Source: Microlunatus phosphovorus NM-1 (GTDB lineage: Bacteria > Actinomycetota > Actinomycetes > Propionibacteriales > Propionibacteriaceae). Taken from it: 64,000 nt of DNA. The DNA lies in the NCBI RefSeq assembly GCF_000270245.1, contig NC_015635.1, positions 4,340,001-4,404,000 on the forward strand, written 5' to 3'. Within the stretch, counting starts at the first letter, position 1, and each line of letters starts with the position of its first letter. The position numbers and the translations under genes were made by a program. Positions 42,534 to 52,163 of this stretch are shown one piece after another. Under the pieces are notes generated by a model. It was given only the letters and a program-made list of their open reading frames with translations. It had not been told where the DNA came from and did not search any database.

Positions 42534-45305
42534 TCAGTGAGCGGCCGCATGCCAGGAATGGCCGATGCCGACCGAAACGTCGAGCGGCACCTCCATCTCA
42601 ACGGCTTGGCCCATCTTGTTCCGGACCAATTCCGTGAGCGACTCCGCCTCCCCCGGCGCGACTTCGAAGACCAGCTCGTCGTGCACCTGGAGCAGCATCC
42701 GACTGTGCATCCCGGCATCGTCGAGCGCCTTCTCGACGTCGAGCATCGCCACCTTGATGATGTCGGCGGCCGACCCCTGGATGGGTGCGTTGAGCGCCAT
42801 CCGCTCGGCCATCTCCCGGCGCTGCCGGTTGTCGCTCATCAGGTCTGGGAGATAGCGACGCCGGCCGAGCAGCGTCTCGGTGTATTCGGTCCGGCGGGCC
42901 TCGACGACCAGGGAACGCAGATAGTCCCGCACTCCACCGAAGCGCTCGAAATACTCCTCCATCAGCGCTTTGGCCTCGGAGGTGTCGATGCCGAGCTGTT
43001 GGGACAGCCCGTAGGCGCTCAGTCCGTAGGCAAGTCCATAGTTCATCGCCTTGATCTTTGCCCGCTCCCCCGGCGAGACCTCGTCCGGCGCCACGCCGAA
43101 GACCCGCGACGCGGTCACGGTGTGGAAATCCATGCCGGACCTGAACGCCTCGATCAGCGCCTCGTCGGCGCTGACATGAGCCATGATCCGCATCTCGATC
43201 TGGGAGTAGTCCGCGCTCATCAGCGACTCGAACCCCGGCCCGACGACGAAGGCTTCGCGGATCCTGCGACCCTCCTCGGTGCGGATCGGGATGTTCTGCA
43301 GGTTCGGGTCGGTGCTGGACAGCCGGCCGGTCGCGGCGATCGTCTGGGCGTACGTGGTGTGGATCCGGCCGTCGTCGGAGATCGACTTGAGCAGCCCCTC
43401 GACCGTCTGACGCAATCGGATCGCGTCGCGGTGGATCAGCATCTGCTGCAGGAAGGGGTGCTCGGTCTTCGCATACAGCTGCTGGAGCGCCTCCGCATCG
43501 GTGGTGTAGCCGGTGCGGGTCCGCCGGGTCTTGGGCATCTTCAGCTCGTCGAACAGCACCACCTGCAGCTGCTTGGGCGAGCCGAGGTTGATCTGCTTGC
43601 CGAGGATCCGGAACGCCTCGTCGGCCGCCCGGTTGACGGTGGAGTCGAACTCGGCCTCCAGCGCTTCGAGCAGGCCGACGTCGACCGCGACACCGGTTCG
43701 CTCCATCCGGGCCAGGGTGCGCTGCAGCGGGAGCTCCACCCCGTAGAGCAGGCTGGTGCCGTTGTGTGCCTCGACGTCGGCGTCCAGCGCGTCGGCCAAG
43801 TCGATCACCGCGCGTGCCCGCACCATGGCCGCTTCGGCCGCGATCTCGGCACCGGAGTCGTCGTCACCGAAGTCCAGGGCGAGCTGGTCGTCGGCCCCAG
43901 GGTTGAGGGCATCCGGACCCGAGTCGACCTTGAGCTCCCGCTTGAGATAGCGGATGGTCAGGTCGGCCAGGTCAAACGTCCGTTGATCCGGGCGCACCAG
44001 ATAGGCGGCCAGCTGCGTGTCCGAGGTGAGGCCGCCCAACTCCCAACCACGGGCCCACAGCGCCAGCAGCGGGCCCTTCGCGTCGTGCATCGCCTTGCCT
44101 GTGCCAGGATCGGCCAGCCAGTCGGCAAGCGCGTTCTCATCGGCGGGCAGCAGCTCGGTGACATCCACGTACGCTGCAGCTCCGTCGGCAGCCGCCAAGG
44201 CGATGCTGGCGATGTCGCCGCTGCCGGACCCCCAGTGCCCGATCACGTCCAGACCCGTGCGGTCGCCGGCGGCATGCTCGGCCAGCCAGTCGGCGAGCTC
44301 GCCCTGTTGGAGGATCGTGCCGGACAGCTCGAAGCCGCCCTCGGGCACGATCTCCTCGTTCGGCAGTGCCTCCAGCAGCCGATCGCGCAGCACCCGGAAC
44401 TCCAGCTGATCGAACAACTGGTGCGTGGCCTCGCGATCCCAAGGCTGACGCCCGAGATCGTCGACGCCCACCGGCAGTTCCAGGTCGCGAACCAAAGCGT
44501 TCACCTGGCGATTCAGGCGTACGGCGTCGATCCGCTCCTTGAACGCCTCGGCCGCCTTGCCCTTCAGCTCCGGCGCGTGGGTGATCAGGTTGTCCAGGCC
44601 GTCGTAGGCTGCCAGCCATTTCGCCGCTGTCTTGGGCCCGACGCCCGGAATGCCCGGCAGGTTATCGCTGGACTCACCCACCAGCGCCGCGAGCTCCGGG
44701 TAGCGAGTCGGCGGGACGAAGTAGCGCTCCTCCACCGCGGCCGGGGTCATCCGGGCCAGATCGGAGACACCGCGACGCGGATAGAGCACGGTGACCCGAT
44801 CCGACACCAACTGGAACGCGTCCCGGTCGCCGGTGCAAATCAGCACGTCGTAGTCCGCGGCCTCAGCCTGGGTCGCCAACGTCGCGATCACGTCGTCGGC
44901 TTCGTAACCATCGACGGCCACATGCGGCACGTTGAGCGCGTCCAGCACCTCCTTGACCAGGTCCACCTGCCCTTTGAACTCGTCCGGGCTGGTCGACCGA
45001 TTCGCCTTGTATTCGGTGTAGATCTCGGAGCGGAACGTCTTGCGGGAGACGTCGAACGCCACCGCCAGGTGAGTCGGCACCTCGTCCCGCAGCACGTTGA
45101 TCAGCATCGACGTGAACCCGAACACTCCATTGGTGTGCTGCCCGGTCTGGGTCGAGAAGTTCTCCACCGGCAGCGCGAAGAACGCCCGGTATGCCACCGA
45201 ATGGCCATCGATCAACAACAGCTTCGGCCGCTCGGGCATCGCGCTCGTCGGGGCAGCAGCTTTCTTCACAGGCACGAAGGTGACTCTATCCGCGCCCCCT
45301 GACAC
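42534..45305 (-). CDS. polA: DNA polymerase I
   Basis: The 923-residue protein has the N-terminal 5'-3' exonuclease (LLLIDGHSVAYRAFFAL, ICTGDRDAFQLV, VGESSDNLPGIPGVGPKTA), a middle region that looks like a degenerate 3'-5' exonuclease domain, as in other actinobacteria, and the family A polymerase with motifs A (DYSQIEMRIMAH), B (RAKIKAMNYGLAYG) and C (QVHDELVFE). It fills gaps in repair and replaces primers. The start at the GTG at 45305 is uncertain; GTG at 45275 and 45269 are equally possible. Its place beside rpsA is conserved. Confidence 0.96.
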   Translation of the reverse strand: MSGGADRVTFVPVKKAAAPTSAMPERPKLLLIDGHSVAYRAFFALPVENFSTQTGQHTNGVFGFTSMLINVLRDEVPTHLAVAFDVSRKTFRSEIYTEYKANRSTSPDEFKGQVDLVKEVLDALNVPHVAVDGYEADDVIATLATQAEAADYDVLICTGDRDAFQLVSDRVTVLYPRRGVSDLARMTPAAVEERYFVPPTRYPELAALVGESSDNLPGIPGVGPKTAAKWLAAYDGLDNLITHAPELKGKAAEAFKERIDAVRLNRQVNALVRDLELPVGVDDLGRQPWDREATHQLFDQLEFRVLRDRLLEALPNEEIVPEGGFELSGTILQQGELADWLAEHAAGDRTGLDVIGHWGSGSGDIASIALAAADGAAAYVDVTELLPADENALADWLADPGTGKAMHDAKGPLLALWARGWELGGLTSDTQLAAYLVRPDQRTFDLADLTIRYLKRELKVDSGPDALNPGADDQLALDFGDDDSGAEIAAEAAMVRARAVIDLADALDADVEAHNGTSLLYGVELPLQRTLARMERTGVAVDVGLLEALEAEFDSTVNRAADEAFRILGKQINLGSPKQLQVVLFDELKMPKTRRTRTGYTTDAEALQQLYAKTEHPFLQQMLIHRDAIRLRQTVEGLLKSISDDGRIHTTYAQTIAATGRLSSTDPNLQNIPIRTEEGRRIREAFVVGPGFESLMSADYSQIEMRIMAHVSADEALIEAFRSGMDFHTVTASRVFGVAPDEVSPGERAKIKAMNYGLAYGLSAYGLSQQLGIDTSEAKALMEEYFERFGGVRDYLRSLVVEARRTEYTETLLGRRRYLPDLMSDNRQRREMAERMALNAPIQGSAADIIKVAMLDVEKALDDAGMHSRMLLQVHDELVFEVAPGEAESLTELVRNKMGQAVEMEVPLDVSVGIGHSWHAAAH

Positions 45306-45347
45306 AGCGCTGCGCCCGCATCACCAAGCTACGTCAGCTCGCTCGCC

Positions 45348-46361
45348 TCAGTGGTTGACGAGCAGCGAGCGCTCCGGGTCGTGGCGCCCCTCGATCAGCC
45401 GTACGGTGCCCGATCGGGAGCGCATGGACAGCGAGTGGGTCGTGATCCGATTCGACTCGAACCGGACACCCTGAAGCAGCGCCCCGTCGGTGACGCCCGT
45501 CGCGGCGAAGAACACGTTGTTCCCCGACACCAGATCGGTAGTGGTCAGCACCTGGTCCAGGTCGTAGCCGGCGTCGATGATCGCCCGCTTCTCGTCGGCG
45601 TCGCGCGCAGTCAGCCGACCGATCAGCTCCCCGCCCAGGCAGCGCAGGGCGCAGGCCGCCAGCACACCTTCAGGCGTGCCGCCCACGCCGACCAGCAGGT
45701 CCACGCCCGTGCCGGGGCTGACGGCCATGATCGCGCCGGCCACGTCGCCGTCCAGCAGGAATCGGATCCGAGCGCCGGCCTGACGGATCTCGGCCACGAG
45801 CTGCTCGTGCCGCGGACGGTCCAGCACGGCGACGGTCAGGTCGGAGACCGATCGGTCGGTGGCCTTGGCGATCCGGCTGAGAGTGTCGGCCAGGGGCGCG
45901 TCGATGTCGATGGCGTCAGCCACGAGACCGGGTACGACGAGCTTGTACATGTAGACGGCCGGGCCGGGGTTGAACATCGTGCCGCGCGGCGAGACCCCGA
46001 GCACGCTGACGGCGTCCGGCAGGCTCTTGGCGGTCAGTGTGGTGCCATCCACCGGGTCGACGGCGATGTCCCACTCCGGACCGGTGCCGTCGCCGACTCG
46101 TTCGCCGTTGTAGAGCATCGGCGCCTCGTCCTTCTCGCCCTCACCGATGACGACGACGCCGTTCATCCGGACCGTGCCGAGAACGGGGCGCATGGCATCC
46201 ACGGCAGCCGCGTCGACGGCGTTCTTGTCGCCGAAGCCGAGCAGGCGGGAGCAGTTGATGGCGGCGGCCTCAGTGGCCCGGACGAGTTCGAGGGCGAGAT
46301 TGCGGTCCGGGTCGGGGCCGATGCGGGTCTGGGTGGCGGTCATTGTCTGGATGGCGGTCAT
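45348..46361 (-). CDS. glpX: Fructose-1,6-bisphosphatase class II
   Basis: The 337-residue protein is Glp[21 protein letters not shown], then [15 protein letters not shown], the metal-binding [20 protein letters not shown] and [20 protein letters not shown]. It hydrolyses fructose 1,6-bisphosphate in gluconeogenesis. Its gene lies just downstream of glpK, matching the role of gluconeogenesis from glycerol. A GTG or alternative Met close to the start does not change the picture. It is the last gene of the region on this strand before polA. Confidence 0.96.
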   Translation of the reverse strand: MTAIQTMTATQTRIGPDPDRNLALELVRATEAAAINCSRLLGFGDKNAVDAAAVDAMRPVLGTVRMNGVVVIGEGEKDEAPMLYNGERVGDGTGPEWDIAVDPVDGTTLTAKSLPDAVSVLGVSPRGTMFNPGPAVYMYKLVVPGLVADAIDIDAPLADTLSRIAKATDRSVSDLTVAVLDRPRHEQLVAEIRQAGARIRFLLDGDVAGAIMAVSPGTGVDLLVGVGGTPEGVLAACALRCLGGELIGRLTARDADEKRAIIDAGYDLDQVLTTTDLVSGNNVFFAATGVTDGALLQGVRFESNRITTHSLSMRSRSGTVRLIEGRHDPERSLLVNH

Positions 46362-46401
46362 GGCTGGGGTCCTTTGTTCGGGTGTCCAGGAGCGTCGGGG
46401 T

Positions 46402-46434
46402 GAGCTCCGGCACGACCAGGTCGTGCCGGAACTC
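46402..46434. terminator. Hairpin between glpK and glpX
   Basis: GAGCTCCGGCACGACC (46402-46417) and GGTCGTGCCGGAACTC (46419-46434) pair at 15 of 16 positions with almost no loop. It follows the glpK stop by about 70 bases. It may end glpK transcription or form a processing site before glpX. Confidence 0.65.
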
Positions 46435-46501
46435 CCCCACGCGTTGGCGGCTTGCCGGTTGCGGGTCTAGCTGCGATCGATCCCGTGGGATCGAGTGGGA
46501 T

Positions 46502-48022
46502 CTAGAGGACGTCTTCGTCGACCCAGTCGAGAGTCCGTTGGACGGCCTTCTTCCAGTTGCGGTACTGCCGGGCGCACTCGCCGTTGCCGGACTTCGGTGT
46601 CCACCGCTTGCCTTCGGCCCAGTTGTCGATGACGTCCTGCTCACCGTTCCAATAGCCGACGGCGATCCCGGCGGCGTAGGCGGCGCCGAGCGCCGTGGTC
46701 TCGGCGACCTGTGGCCGGACGACGTCGACACCGAGCTGGTCGGCCTGGAACTGCATCAGCAGCTCGTTGCCGGTCATCCCGCCATCGACCTTCAGCTCCT
46801 TCAGCTCGGTCTGGGCGTCGGCGTTCATCGCCTCGACCACGTCGCGCGTCTGGTACGCGACCGACTCCAGCACGGCCCGGCAGAGGTGGCCTTTGCGGAC
46901 GAAGCGGGTGAGGCCGACGAGAGCACCCCTGGCGTCGGAGCGCCAGTAGGGGGCGAACAGACCGGAGAAGGCCGGGACGATATAGGCGCCGCCGTTGTCG
47001 TCCACGCTGCGGGCGAGACCCTCGATCTCGGACGCGTCGTCGATCATCTCGAGGTTGTCCCGGATCCACTGAACGAGAGACCCGGTCACGGCGATGGATC
47101 CCTCGAGCGCGTACACCGTCGGGGCGTTGCCGATCTTGTAGCAGACGGTGGTGAGCAGGCCGTTCTTGCTGCGTACCGGAGTGGTGCCGGTGTTGAGCAG
47201 CAGGAAGCTGCCGGTGCCGTACGTGTTCTTGGCCATGCCCTTCTCGAAGCACGCCTGACCGAAGGTGGCGGCCTGCTGGTCTCCGAGGATCCCGGCGACC
47301 GGGACGCCCGCCATCAAGCCGGCCGGCCGGACGATGCCGTACACCTCCGAGGAGGAGCGGATCTCGGGCAGCATCGACAGCGGGATCCCCATCTCGGCAC
47401 AGATGTCGGCATTCCAGTCGAGGGTGTCGATGTTCATCAGCATGGTGCGGGAAGCGTTGGTGACGTCGGTCACGTGAATGCCGTTCACGGCACCGCCGGT
47501 CATGTTCCACAGCACCCAGCTGTCCGTGGTGCCCATCAACAGGTCGCCGGCCTCGGCGCGAGCCCGAGCACCCTCGACGTTGTCGAGAATCCACTTCACC
47601 TTGGGGCCGGTGAAGTAGGTGGCCAGCGGCAACCCGACCAGATCCTTGAACCGGTCCGGACCGGCGTCGCCGCCGAGCTCCTCCACGATCGCCTTGGTCC
47701 GCGTGTCCTGCCAGACGATGGCGTTGTAGACGGGCTTGCCGGTGTGGCGGTCCCAGACGACCGCGGTCTCACGCTGGTTGGTGATGCCGATCGCGACAAC
47801 GTCACGGGCATCGATGTCGGCCGACGACAAGGCGAAGGCGACGACCTCGCGGACATTGGTCCAGATCTCCACCGGGTCGTGCTCGACCCAGCCGGCTCGG
47901 GGAAAGATCTGCTCGTGCTCCACTTGTCCGGTGGACGCGATCTGACCGCCGTGGTCGAAGATGATCGCCCGGCTGCTGGTGGTGCCCTGGTCGATCGCCA
48001 TGACGTAGGTGTTGCTGCTCAT
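46502..48022 (-). CDS. glpK: Glycerol kinase
   Basis: The 506-residue protein belongs to the FGGY kinase family: [19 protein letters not shown] at the phosphate loop, [13 protein letters not shown] and [20 protein letters not shown]. Glycerol kinase makes sn-glycerol 3-phosphate in the cytoplasm. It lies in the order glpF, glpK, glpX on the same strand, with 108 bases between glpF and glpK. A rich hairpin follows the stop. The length and all blocks are those of a full-length enzyme. Confidence 0.97.
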   Translation of the reverse strand: MSSNTYVMAIDQGTTSSRAIIFDHGGQIASTGQVEHEQIFPRAGWVEHDPVEIWTNVREVVAFALSSADIDARDVVAIGITNQRETAVVWDRHTGKPVYNAIVWQDTRTKAIVEELGGDAGPDRFKDLVGLPLATYFTGPKVKWILDNVEGARARAEAGDLLMGTTDSWVLWNMTGGAVNGIHVTDVTNASRTMLMNIDTLDWNADICAEMGIPLSMLPEIRSSSEVYGIVRPAGLMAGVPVAGILGDQQAATFGQACFEKGMAKNTYGTGSFLLLNTGTTPVRSKNGLLTTVCYKIGNAPTVYALEGSIAVTGSLVQWIRDNLEMIDDASEIEGLARSVDDNGGAYIVPAFSGLFAPYWRSDARGALVGLTRFVRKGHLCRAVLESVAYQTRDVVEAMNADAQTELKELKVDGGMTGNELLMQFQADQLGVDVVRPQVAETTALGAAYAAGIAVGYWNGEQDVIDNWAEGKRWTPKSGNGECARQYRNWKKAVQRTLDWVDEDVL

Positions 48023-48130
48023 CGTTGAGTCCTTTCGTAGGGATGAACTGTTGTTGGTCGGATGGACGGTGGTTGGTCGAATAGAGGGGGTGAGGTTGGG
48101 AAGGAGGACCGCGTACGGAGTCGCCTCGGC

Positions 48131-48907
48131 TCATGCGGTGTACGCACTGGCGATAAGGCCCGCGATCACGGCACCGATCAGCGGGCCGGCGACCGGCACC
48201 CAGGAGTACGCCCAGTCGTTGCCGCCCTTGCCCTTGATCGGGAGCAGGGCGTGGGCGATGCGAGGGCCGAGGTCGCGGGCCGGGTTGATGGCGTAGCCGG
48301 TCGGGCCGCCCAGGGAGATGCCGATCCCGACCACGAGCAAGGCGGCCGGGAGCGGACCGAGACCGGAGGGTGTCTCGCCGAAGACCAGGATCACGAACAC
48401 CAGGACGAAGGTCGCGATCACCTCGGTCAGCAGGTTGTGGCGGTAGGAGCGGATCTCGGGGCCGGTGGAGAAGACGGCCAGCTTGATCCCGGCAGGGGCG
48501 TCGGCGTCGAAGTGCTGGCGGTAGGCGAGCCAGACCAGGATGGCGCCGAGGAAGGCACCGAGCAGTTCCCCGCCGAAGTAGGTCAGGGTGGAGGTCAGGG
48601 TCACCGGGACGCCAGGGGCATACTCGGCGGCACCGCTGGACAGGATGCCCACGGTGACGGCGGGGTTGAGGTGTGCGCCGGATCGGAACGAGACATAGAC
48701 GCCGGCGAAGACGCCGAGGCCCCAACCCCAGCCGATCATCAAGAAGTTGGCGCCGGCCCCTTTGACCCTGGGCAGGACGGTGTTGGCGACGACGCCACAG
48801 CCGAGCAGCAGCAAGATCATGGTGCCGAGGAGCTCGGAGACGAAGACCTGCGTCAGGGCAGGATCGGTGGACAACGGAAGTAGTAGCGGAAGTGGTAAAG
48901 CGGACAT
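48131..48907 (-). CDS. glpF: Glycerol facilitator (aquaglyceroporin, MIP family)
   Basis: The 258-residue channel has six membrane helices and two NPA motifs: HLNPAVTVG and YAINPARDLGPR. The Asp after the second NPA (NPARD) is the feature that separates glycerol channels from water channels. Glycerol enters by this channel and is trapped as the phosphate by GlpK, whose gene follows. A second strand of evidence is the glpD gene upstream on the same strand. The start is the ATG at 48907. Confidence 0.95.
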   Translation of the reverse strand: MSALPLPLLLPLSTDPALTQVFVSELLGTMILLLLGCGVVANTVLPRVKGAGANFLMIGWGWGLGVFAGVYVSFRSGAHLNPAVTVGILSSGAAEYAPGVPVTLTSTLTYFGGELLGAFLGAILVWLAYRQHFDADAPAGIKLAVFSTGPEIRSYRHNLLTEVIATFVLVFVILVFGETPSGLGPLPAALLVVGIGISLGGPTGYAINPARDLGPRIAHALLPIKGKGGNDWAYSWVPVAGPLIGAVIAGLIASAYTA

Positions 48908-48956
48908 GGACCAGCACTCCTGTGGGCTGTCGCGGTTCGGGGACGGCCGCGTGGAT

Positions 48957-49000
48957 GCAACGCTGACGGGGACGCAACGCTGACGGGGACGCAGCGCTGA
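48957..49000 (+). repeat. 17-base tandem repeat between glpD and glpF
   Basis: GCAACGCTGACGGGGAC is present twice in tandem (48957-48973, 48974-48990), followed by a partial copy. It is in the 123-base spacer. It may be a slippage repeat with no further role. Confidence 0.75.
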
Positions 49001-49030
49001 TGAGCTGGGGCCGACCGGGCCCCTCGGGAG

Positions 49031-50773
49031 TCAGGCGAGCGTGGTGACCTCGGCACCGGGAAGGTCGGCCAGAACGTCACCGATCCGCTGCCGGGCCTGC
49101 TGCGCAGCTTCGTCGTCGGGCGCGGCGGCCGCAGCGTCCTCGGCGGCACAGCGTGCCTGGTAGGCGTCGAGCTCGAACTGACGCCGAGCCTCGTCCCAGC
49201 CCAGCTGGCCGGCCATCAGGTCGGCGATCTCGGTGACCGCGGCCAGGCCGTGGTTGCCCACCTCGTAGGTGAGGCGGGTGCGGATCGTCATCGTGTCCTC
49301 CAGGTGGAGGGCACCTTCGTGGCTGACGCCGTAGACGATCTCGGCGCGCAGGTAGGCCTCGGCGCCGGCGAGCGGCCGGCCGAGATCGGGCCGGGCGTCG
49401 ACCAGGTCGAGCAGCTCGGACAGTGCCGAGCCATAGCGGTGCAGCAGGTGCGCGACCGTGGCATCGGACCAGCCGTAGGTCCGGCTGATCTCCGATGCCC
49501 GGCGGGCGTAGGCGTGGTAGCCGGCCGCCCCGACCAGCGGCGTGGTCGCGGTCTCGGAAGGCAGCTCGGTGGCGCGCTGCTCACCGAGGGCGAAATCGAC
49601 CGCGTCCTCGGCCATCACCCGGTACGTCGTCAGCTTGCCGCCGGCGATCGAGACCAGGCCGGGCGCGGCCTCGGTCACGGTGTGCTCGCGGGACACCTTG
49701 GTCGAGGACTTCTCGTCGCCCTTGGTGCCGGGCTGCAGCAGTGGCCGCAGCCCGGCCCAGGTGCCGACCACGTCGTTGCGAGTCAGCGGATGGGCGAGGA
49801 TGGCGTTCGCATGGTCGAGGACGTAGTCGATGTCGGCGTGGCTGGCCACCGGATGGGTGAGGTCGCCGTGGTAGGCGGTGTCGGTCGTGCCGATCACCCA
49901 ATAGCGTGACCAGGGAATCAGGAACAGCACGGACTTCTCGGTCTGCAGGATGATGCCCGACGTGCCGGCGATCCGCTCCCGCGGAACGACGATGTGAATG
50001 CCCTTCGACGCCAGCACGTGCAGCCCGCCGTCGGTGACCAAGCTCTGGGTCTGCTCGGTCCAGACCCCGGTGGCGTTGATCACCGATCGGGTCCTCACCA
50101 GATGCTCGGCTCCGCTCTCCAGATCGCGCAGCACGGCCCCGGTCACCCGACCCGAGTCGTCCTTGACCAGCTCGACGACCTCGGTCCGGCTGGCCGCGTA
50201 CGCGCCGAGCTGAACTGCGGTGCGGATCAACGCGATCACCAGCCGCGCGTCGTCGACCTGACCGTCGTAGTAGCGCACCGCGCCACGGCAGACATCCGCT
50301 TTGATCCCGGGAAAGACCTCGCGTACGCCCCGCCTCGAGACGTGTCGATGGAGCGGGACGGCGCGGTTGCGGGTGCCGAAGGTGGCCAGCGCGTCGTAGA
50401 GGGCGATCCCCGCACCGACGTAGGGGCGCTCGTACCACTTGGTCAGCGGATACAGGAAGGGCACGGCCCGCACCAGGTGCGGCGCGAGCTTGTCGATCAG
50501 CAGACCTCGCTCACCGAGCGCCTCGGAGACGAGCTTGAAGTCCAGCATCTGCAGGTAGCGCAGGCCGCCGTGAACGAGCTTGCTGGACCGGCTGGAGGTG
50601 CCCGAAGCCCAGTCCTGCGCGTCGACGACACCGACTCGCAGGCCCCGGGTCGCGGCGTCCAGCGCGACGCCGGCACCGGTCACGCCACCGCCGATGACCA
50701 GGACATCGAGTCCCCGATCGTCGCTCATGGCTCTCAATGCCGCAGTGCGGTTCCCTGTGTTCAGGGCAGTCAT
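49031..50773 (-). CDS. glpD: Glycerol-3-phosphate dehydrogenase (FAD)
   Basis: The 580-residue protein begins MTALNTGNRTAALRAM and then has the FAD motif LDVLVIGGGVTGAGVALDAATRG, followed by QDWASGTSSRSSKLVHGGLRYL and the C-terminal GlpA/DAO-C domain. It oxidises glycerol 3-phosphate to dihydroxyacetone phosphate at the membrane. GAGGAGA precedes the ATG at 50773; the longer open frame to 50956 runs over the operator region and is not used. It is divergent from a SorC-type regulator, which probably controls the glycerol genes. Confidence 0.96.
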   Translation of the reverse strand: MTALNTGNRTAALRAMSDDRGLDVLVIGGGVTGAGVALDAATRGLRVGVVDAQDWASGTSSRSSKLVHGGLRYLQMLDFKLVSEALGERGLLIDKLAPHLVRAVPFLYPLTKWYERPYVGAGIALYDALATFGTRNRAVPLHRHVSRRGVREVFPGIKADVCRGAVRYYDGQVDDARLVIALIRTAVQLGAYAASRTEVVELVKDDSGRVTGAVLRDLESGAEHLVRTRSVINATGVWTEQTQSLVTDGGLHVLASKGIHIVVPRERIAGTSGIILQTEKSVLFLIPWSRYWVIGTTDTAYHGDLTHPVASHADIDYVLDHANAILAHPLTRNDVVGTWAGLRPLLQPGTKGDEKSSTKVSREHTVTEAAPGLVSIAGGKLTTYRVMAEDAVDFALGEQRATELPSETATTPLVGAAGYHAYARRASEISRTYGWSDATVAHLLHRYGSALSELLDLVDARPDLGRPLAGAEAYLRAEIVYGVSHEGALHLEDTMTIRTRLTYEVGNHGLAAVTEIADLMAGQLGWDEARRQFELDAYQARCAAEDAAAAAPDDEAAQQARQRIGDVLADLPGAEVTTLA

Positions 50774-50867
50774 GGTGTCTCCTCGTCGAGAGGTGGACGA
50801 ATGAGCTCGACTGAGCTCTTCCGCATATGCAGCCGGATCCGGGCTATGCGTAGTAGTCTCCCGGTGT

Positions 50868-50895
50868 TTGCACAATCTCTCAATATCTTGCACAA
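50868..50895. promoter_or_regulatory. Candidate operator in the glpD/SorC divergent region
   Basis: TTGCACAA occurs at 50868-50875 and again at 50888-50895, starting 20 bases apart, about two helical turns. ACGTGCA follows the second copy. This suits a SorC-family tetramer, whose gene starts 46 bases further on. The role is inferred from position and spacing. Confidence 0.55.
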
Positions 50896-50940
50896 ACGTG
50901 CAGCACCGCCGCCTGGAGCCGAGCAGATGGAGGAACGACG

Positions 50941-51960
50941 ATGCTCGCCGAGCCATGGGACGACGACGAACTGCGTCGGATTGCGACGCTGTACTACGTC
51001 GGCGACGAGACGATGGAGGCCATCGCCGGCCGGACCGGCCTCTCCCGCTCGACCGTCTCCCGACAGCTCAAAGCCGCCCGCACGCGCGGAATCGTCCGGA
51101 TCTCCATCACGACCGCGGAGTCAGCCCGTGGAGTCGGCGCCCAACTGGGGAGCCTGTTCGGCATCGAAGCACACGTCGTACCGGTCCGCGAGACCGCCTC
51201 GCAGAACCAACGACTCACCCAGGTCGCCCGCTTCGCCGGGCGACTGCTCAGCGACTGGTTCGACAACGACACCGTGATGGGTGTGGCCTGGGGAACGACC
51301 GTGTCCGCGGTGATGGAGAACCTCGTGCCTAAACCGACCCGCGGCTCGACCGTGGTGCAGCTGAACGGCGCGGTCCACGTGGGCAGCTCCGAGGTCCGCT
51401 ACGTGAGCGATCTGCTCGGCGGAGCCTGCGACGCCTTCGAAGCACGGCCCGTGTTCTTTCCCGTGCCGGCGTTCTTCGACGACCCCGCCACCAAAGCCGC
51501 GCTCTGGCGAGAACGCTCGATCGCCAGCGTCGTGGAACTGCAACGACACTGCGACATCGCCCTCTTCGGCGTCGGCTCCTGGACCGGCTCGGTCACCTCC
51601 CAGGTCTACGCAGCCGGCTACCTTGGCCCCGACGACATGAAGGCACTGAAGAGAGCCGGGGCCGTCGGCGACATCTGCACCACCTTCATCCGCGCCGACG
51701 GCACGTGGGCCGACTTGGCCATGAACCAGCGCAGCAGCGGCCCTGACCTCGCCGAGTTGGCCGCCCTCCCGCGGCGGGTCTGCGTCGTCGCCAGCGCCAG
51801 CCGGATCCCCGGCACCTCCGCCGCCCTCCGCGCCGGCGCGATCAGTGACCTCATCATCGACGAACAGACCGCCGCCGCCCTCCTCGACGCGAACTCGCGC
51901 CGACCACGCTCGCGAGCCCGGAACCCGAGGGTCGACGGTCTACAAGCAGCACCGGGGTGA
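50941..51960 (+). CDS. SorC/DeoR-type sugar-binding transcriptional regulator
   Basis: The 339-residue protein has an N-terminal helix-turn-helix (residues 8-55: RIATLYYVGDETMEAIAGRTGLSRSTVSRQLK) and a SorC sugar-phosphate-binding domain (residues 60-320: GVAWGTTVSAVMENL, LNGAVH, YVSDLLGGACDA, IALFGVGSWTGS). SorC proteins bind sugar or polyol phosphates, so glycerol 3-phosphate or a related compound is a fair guess. GGAGG precedes the ATG. It is divergent from glpD and is the best candidate for regulator of glpD, glpF, glpK and glpX. Confidence 0.92.
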   Translation: MLAEPWDDDELRRIATLYYVGDETMEAIAGRTGLSRSTVSRQLKAARTRGIVRISITTAESARGVGAQLGSLFGIEAHVVPVRETASQNQRLTQVARFAGRLLSDWFDNDTVMGVAWGTTVSAVMENLVPKPTRGSTVVQLNGAVHVGSSEVRYVSDLLGGACDAFEARPVFFPVPAFFDDPATKAALWRERSIASVVELQRHCDIALFGVGSWTGSVTSQVYAAGYLGPDDMKALKRAGAVGDICTTFIRADGTWADLAMNQRSSGPDLAELAALPRRVCVVASASRIPGTSAALRAGAISDLIIDEQTAAALLDANSRRPRSRARNPRVDGLQAAPG

Positions 51961-52163
51961 ACTCCCCTGTCGCCCGGTTCGCGGCGGCGTCCTCACAACC
52001 TTGGCGAGGTGAGCCGCAACACGGCCCCTTGGTCGGCCCGGTCAACGCCGTCGGCGGGAGTGGATGAGGCATCGCTCGCGTTCATCCCCGCACGGTAGCC
52101 CTCCCGATGCCCAAGCCCGCCCGCACCCCTCAGGGATCCATTGCGCGGGTCAGAACCCCAGAT
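51961..52163. other. Spacer between convergent SorC and allantoinase genes
   Basis: This gap of about 200 bases lies between two stop codons. No clear hairpin or gene is visible. Confidence 0.5.

Noticed and set aside
41526-45302. An open frame of 1258 codons on the plus strand opposite polA
   Set aside because: It is the antisense of a GC-rich gene with strong third-position GC bias; the protein has no domain and polA is certain on the other strand.
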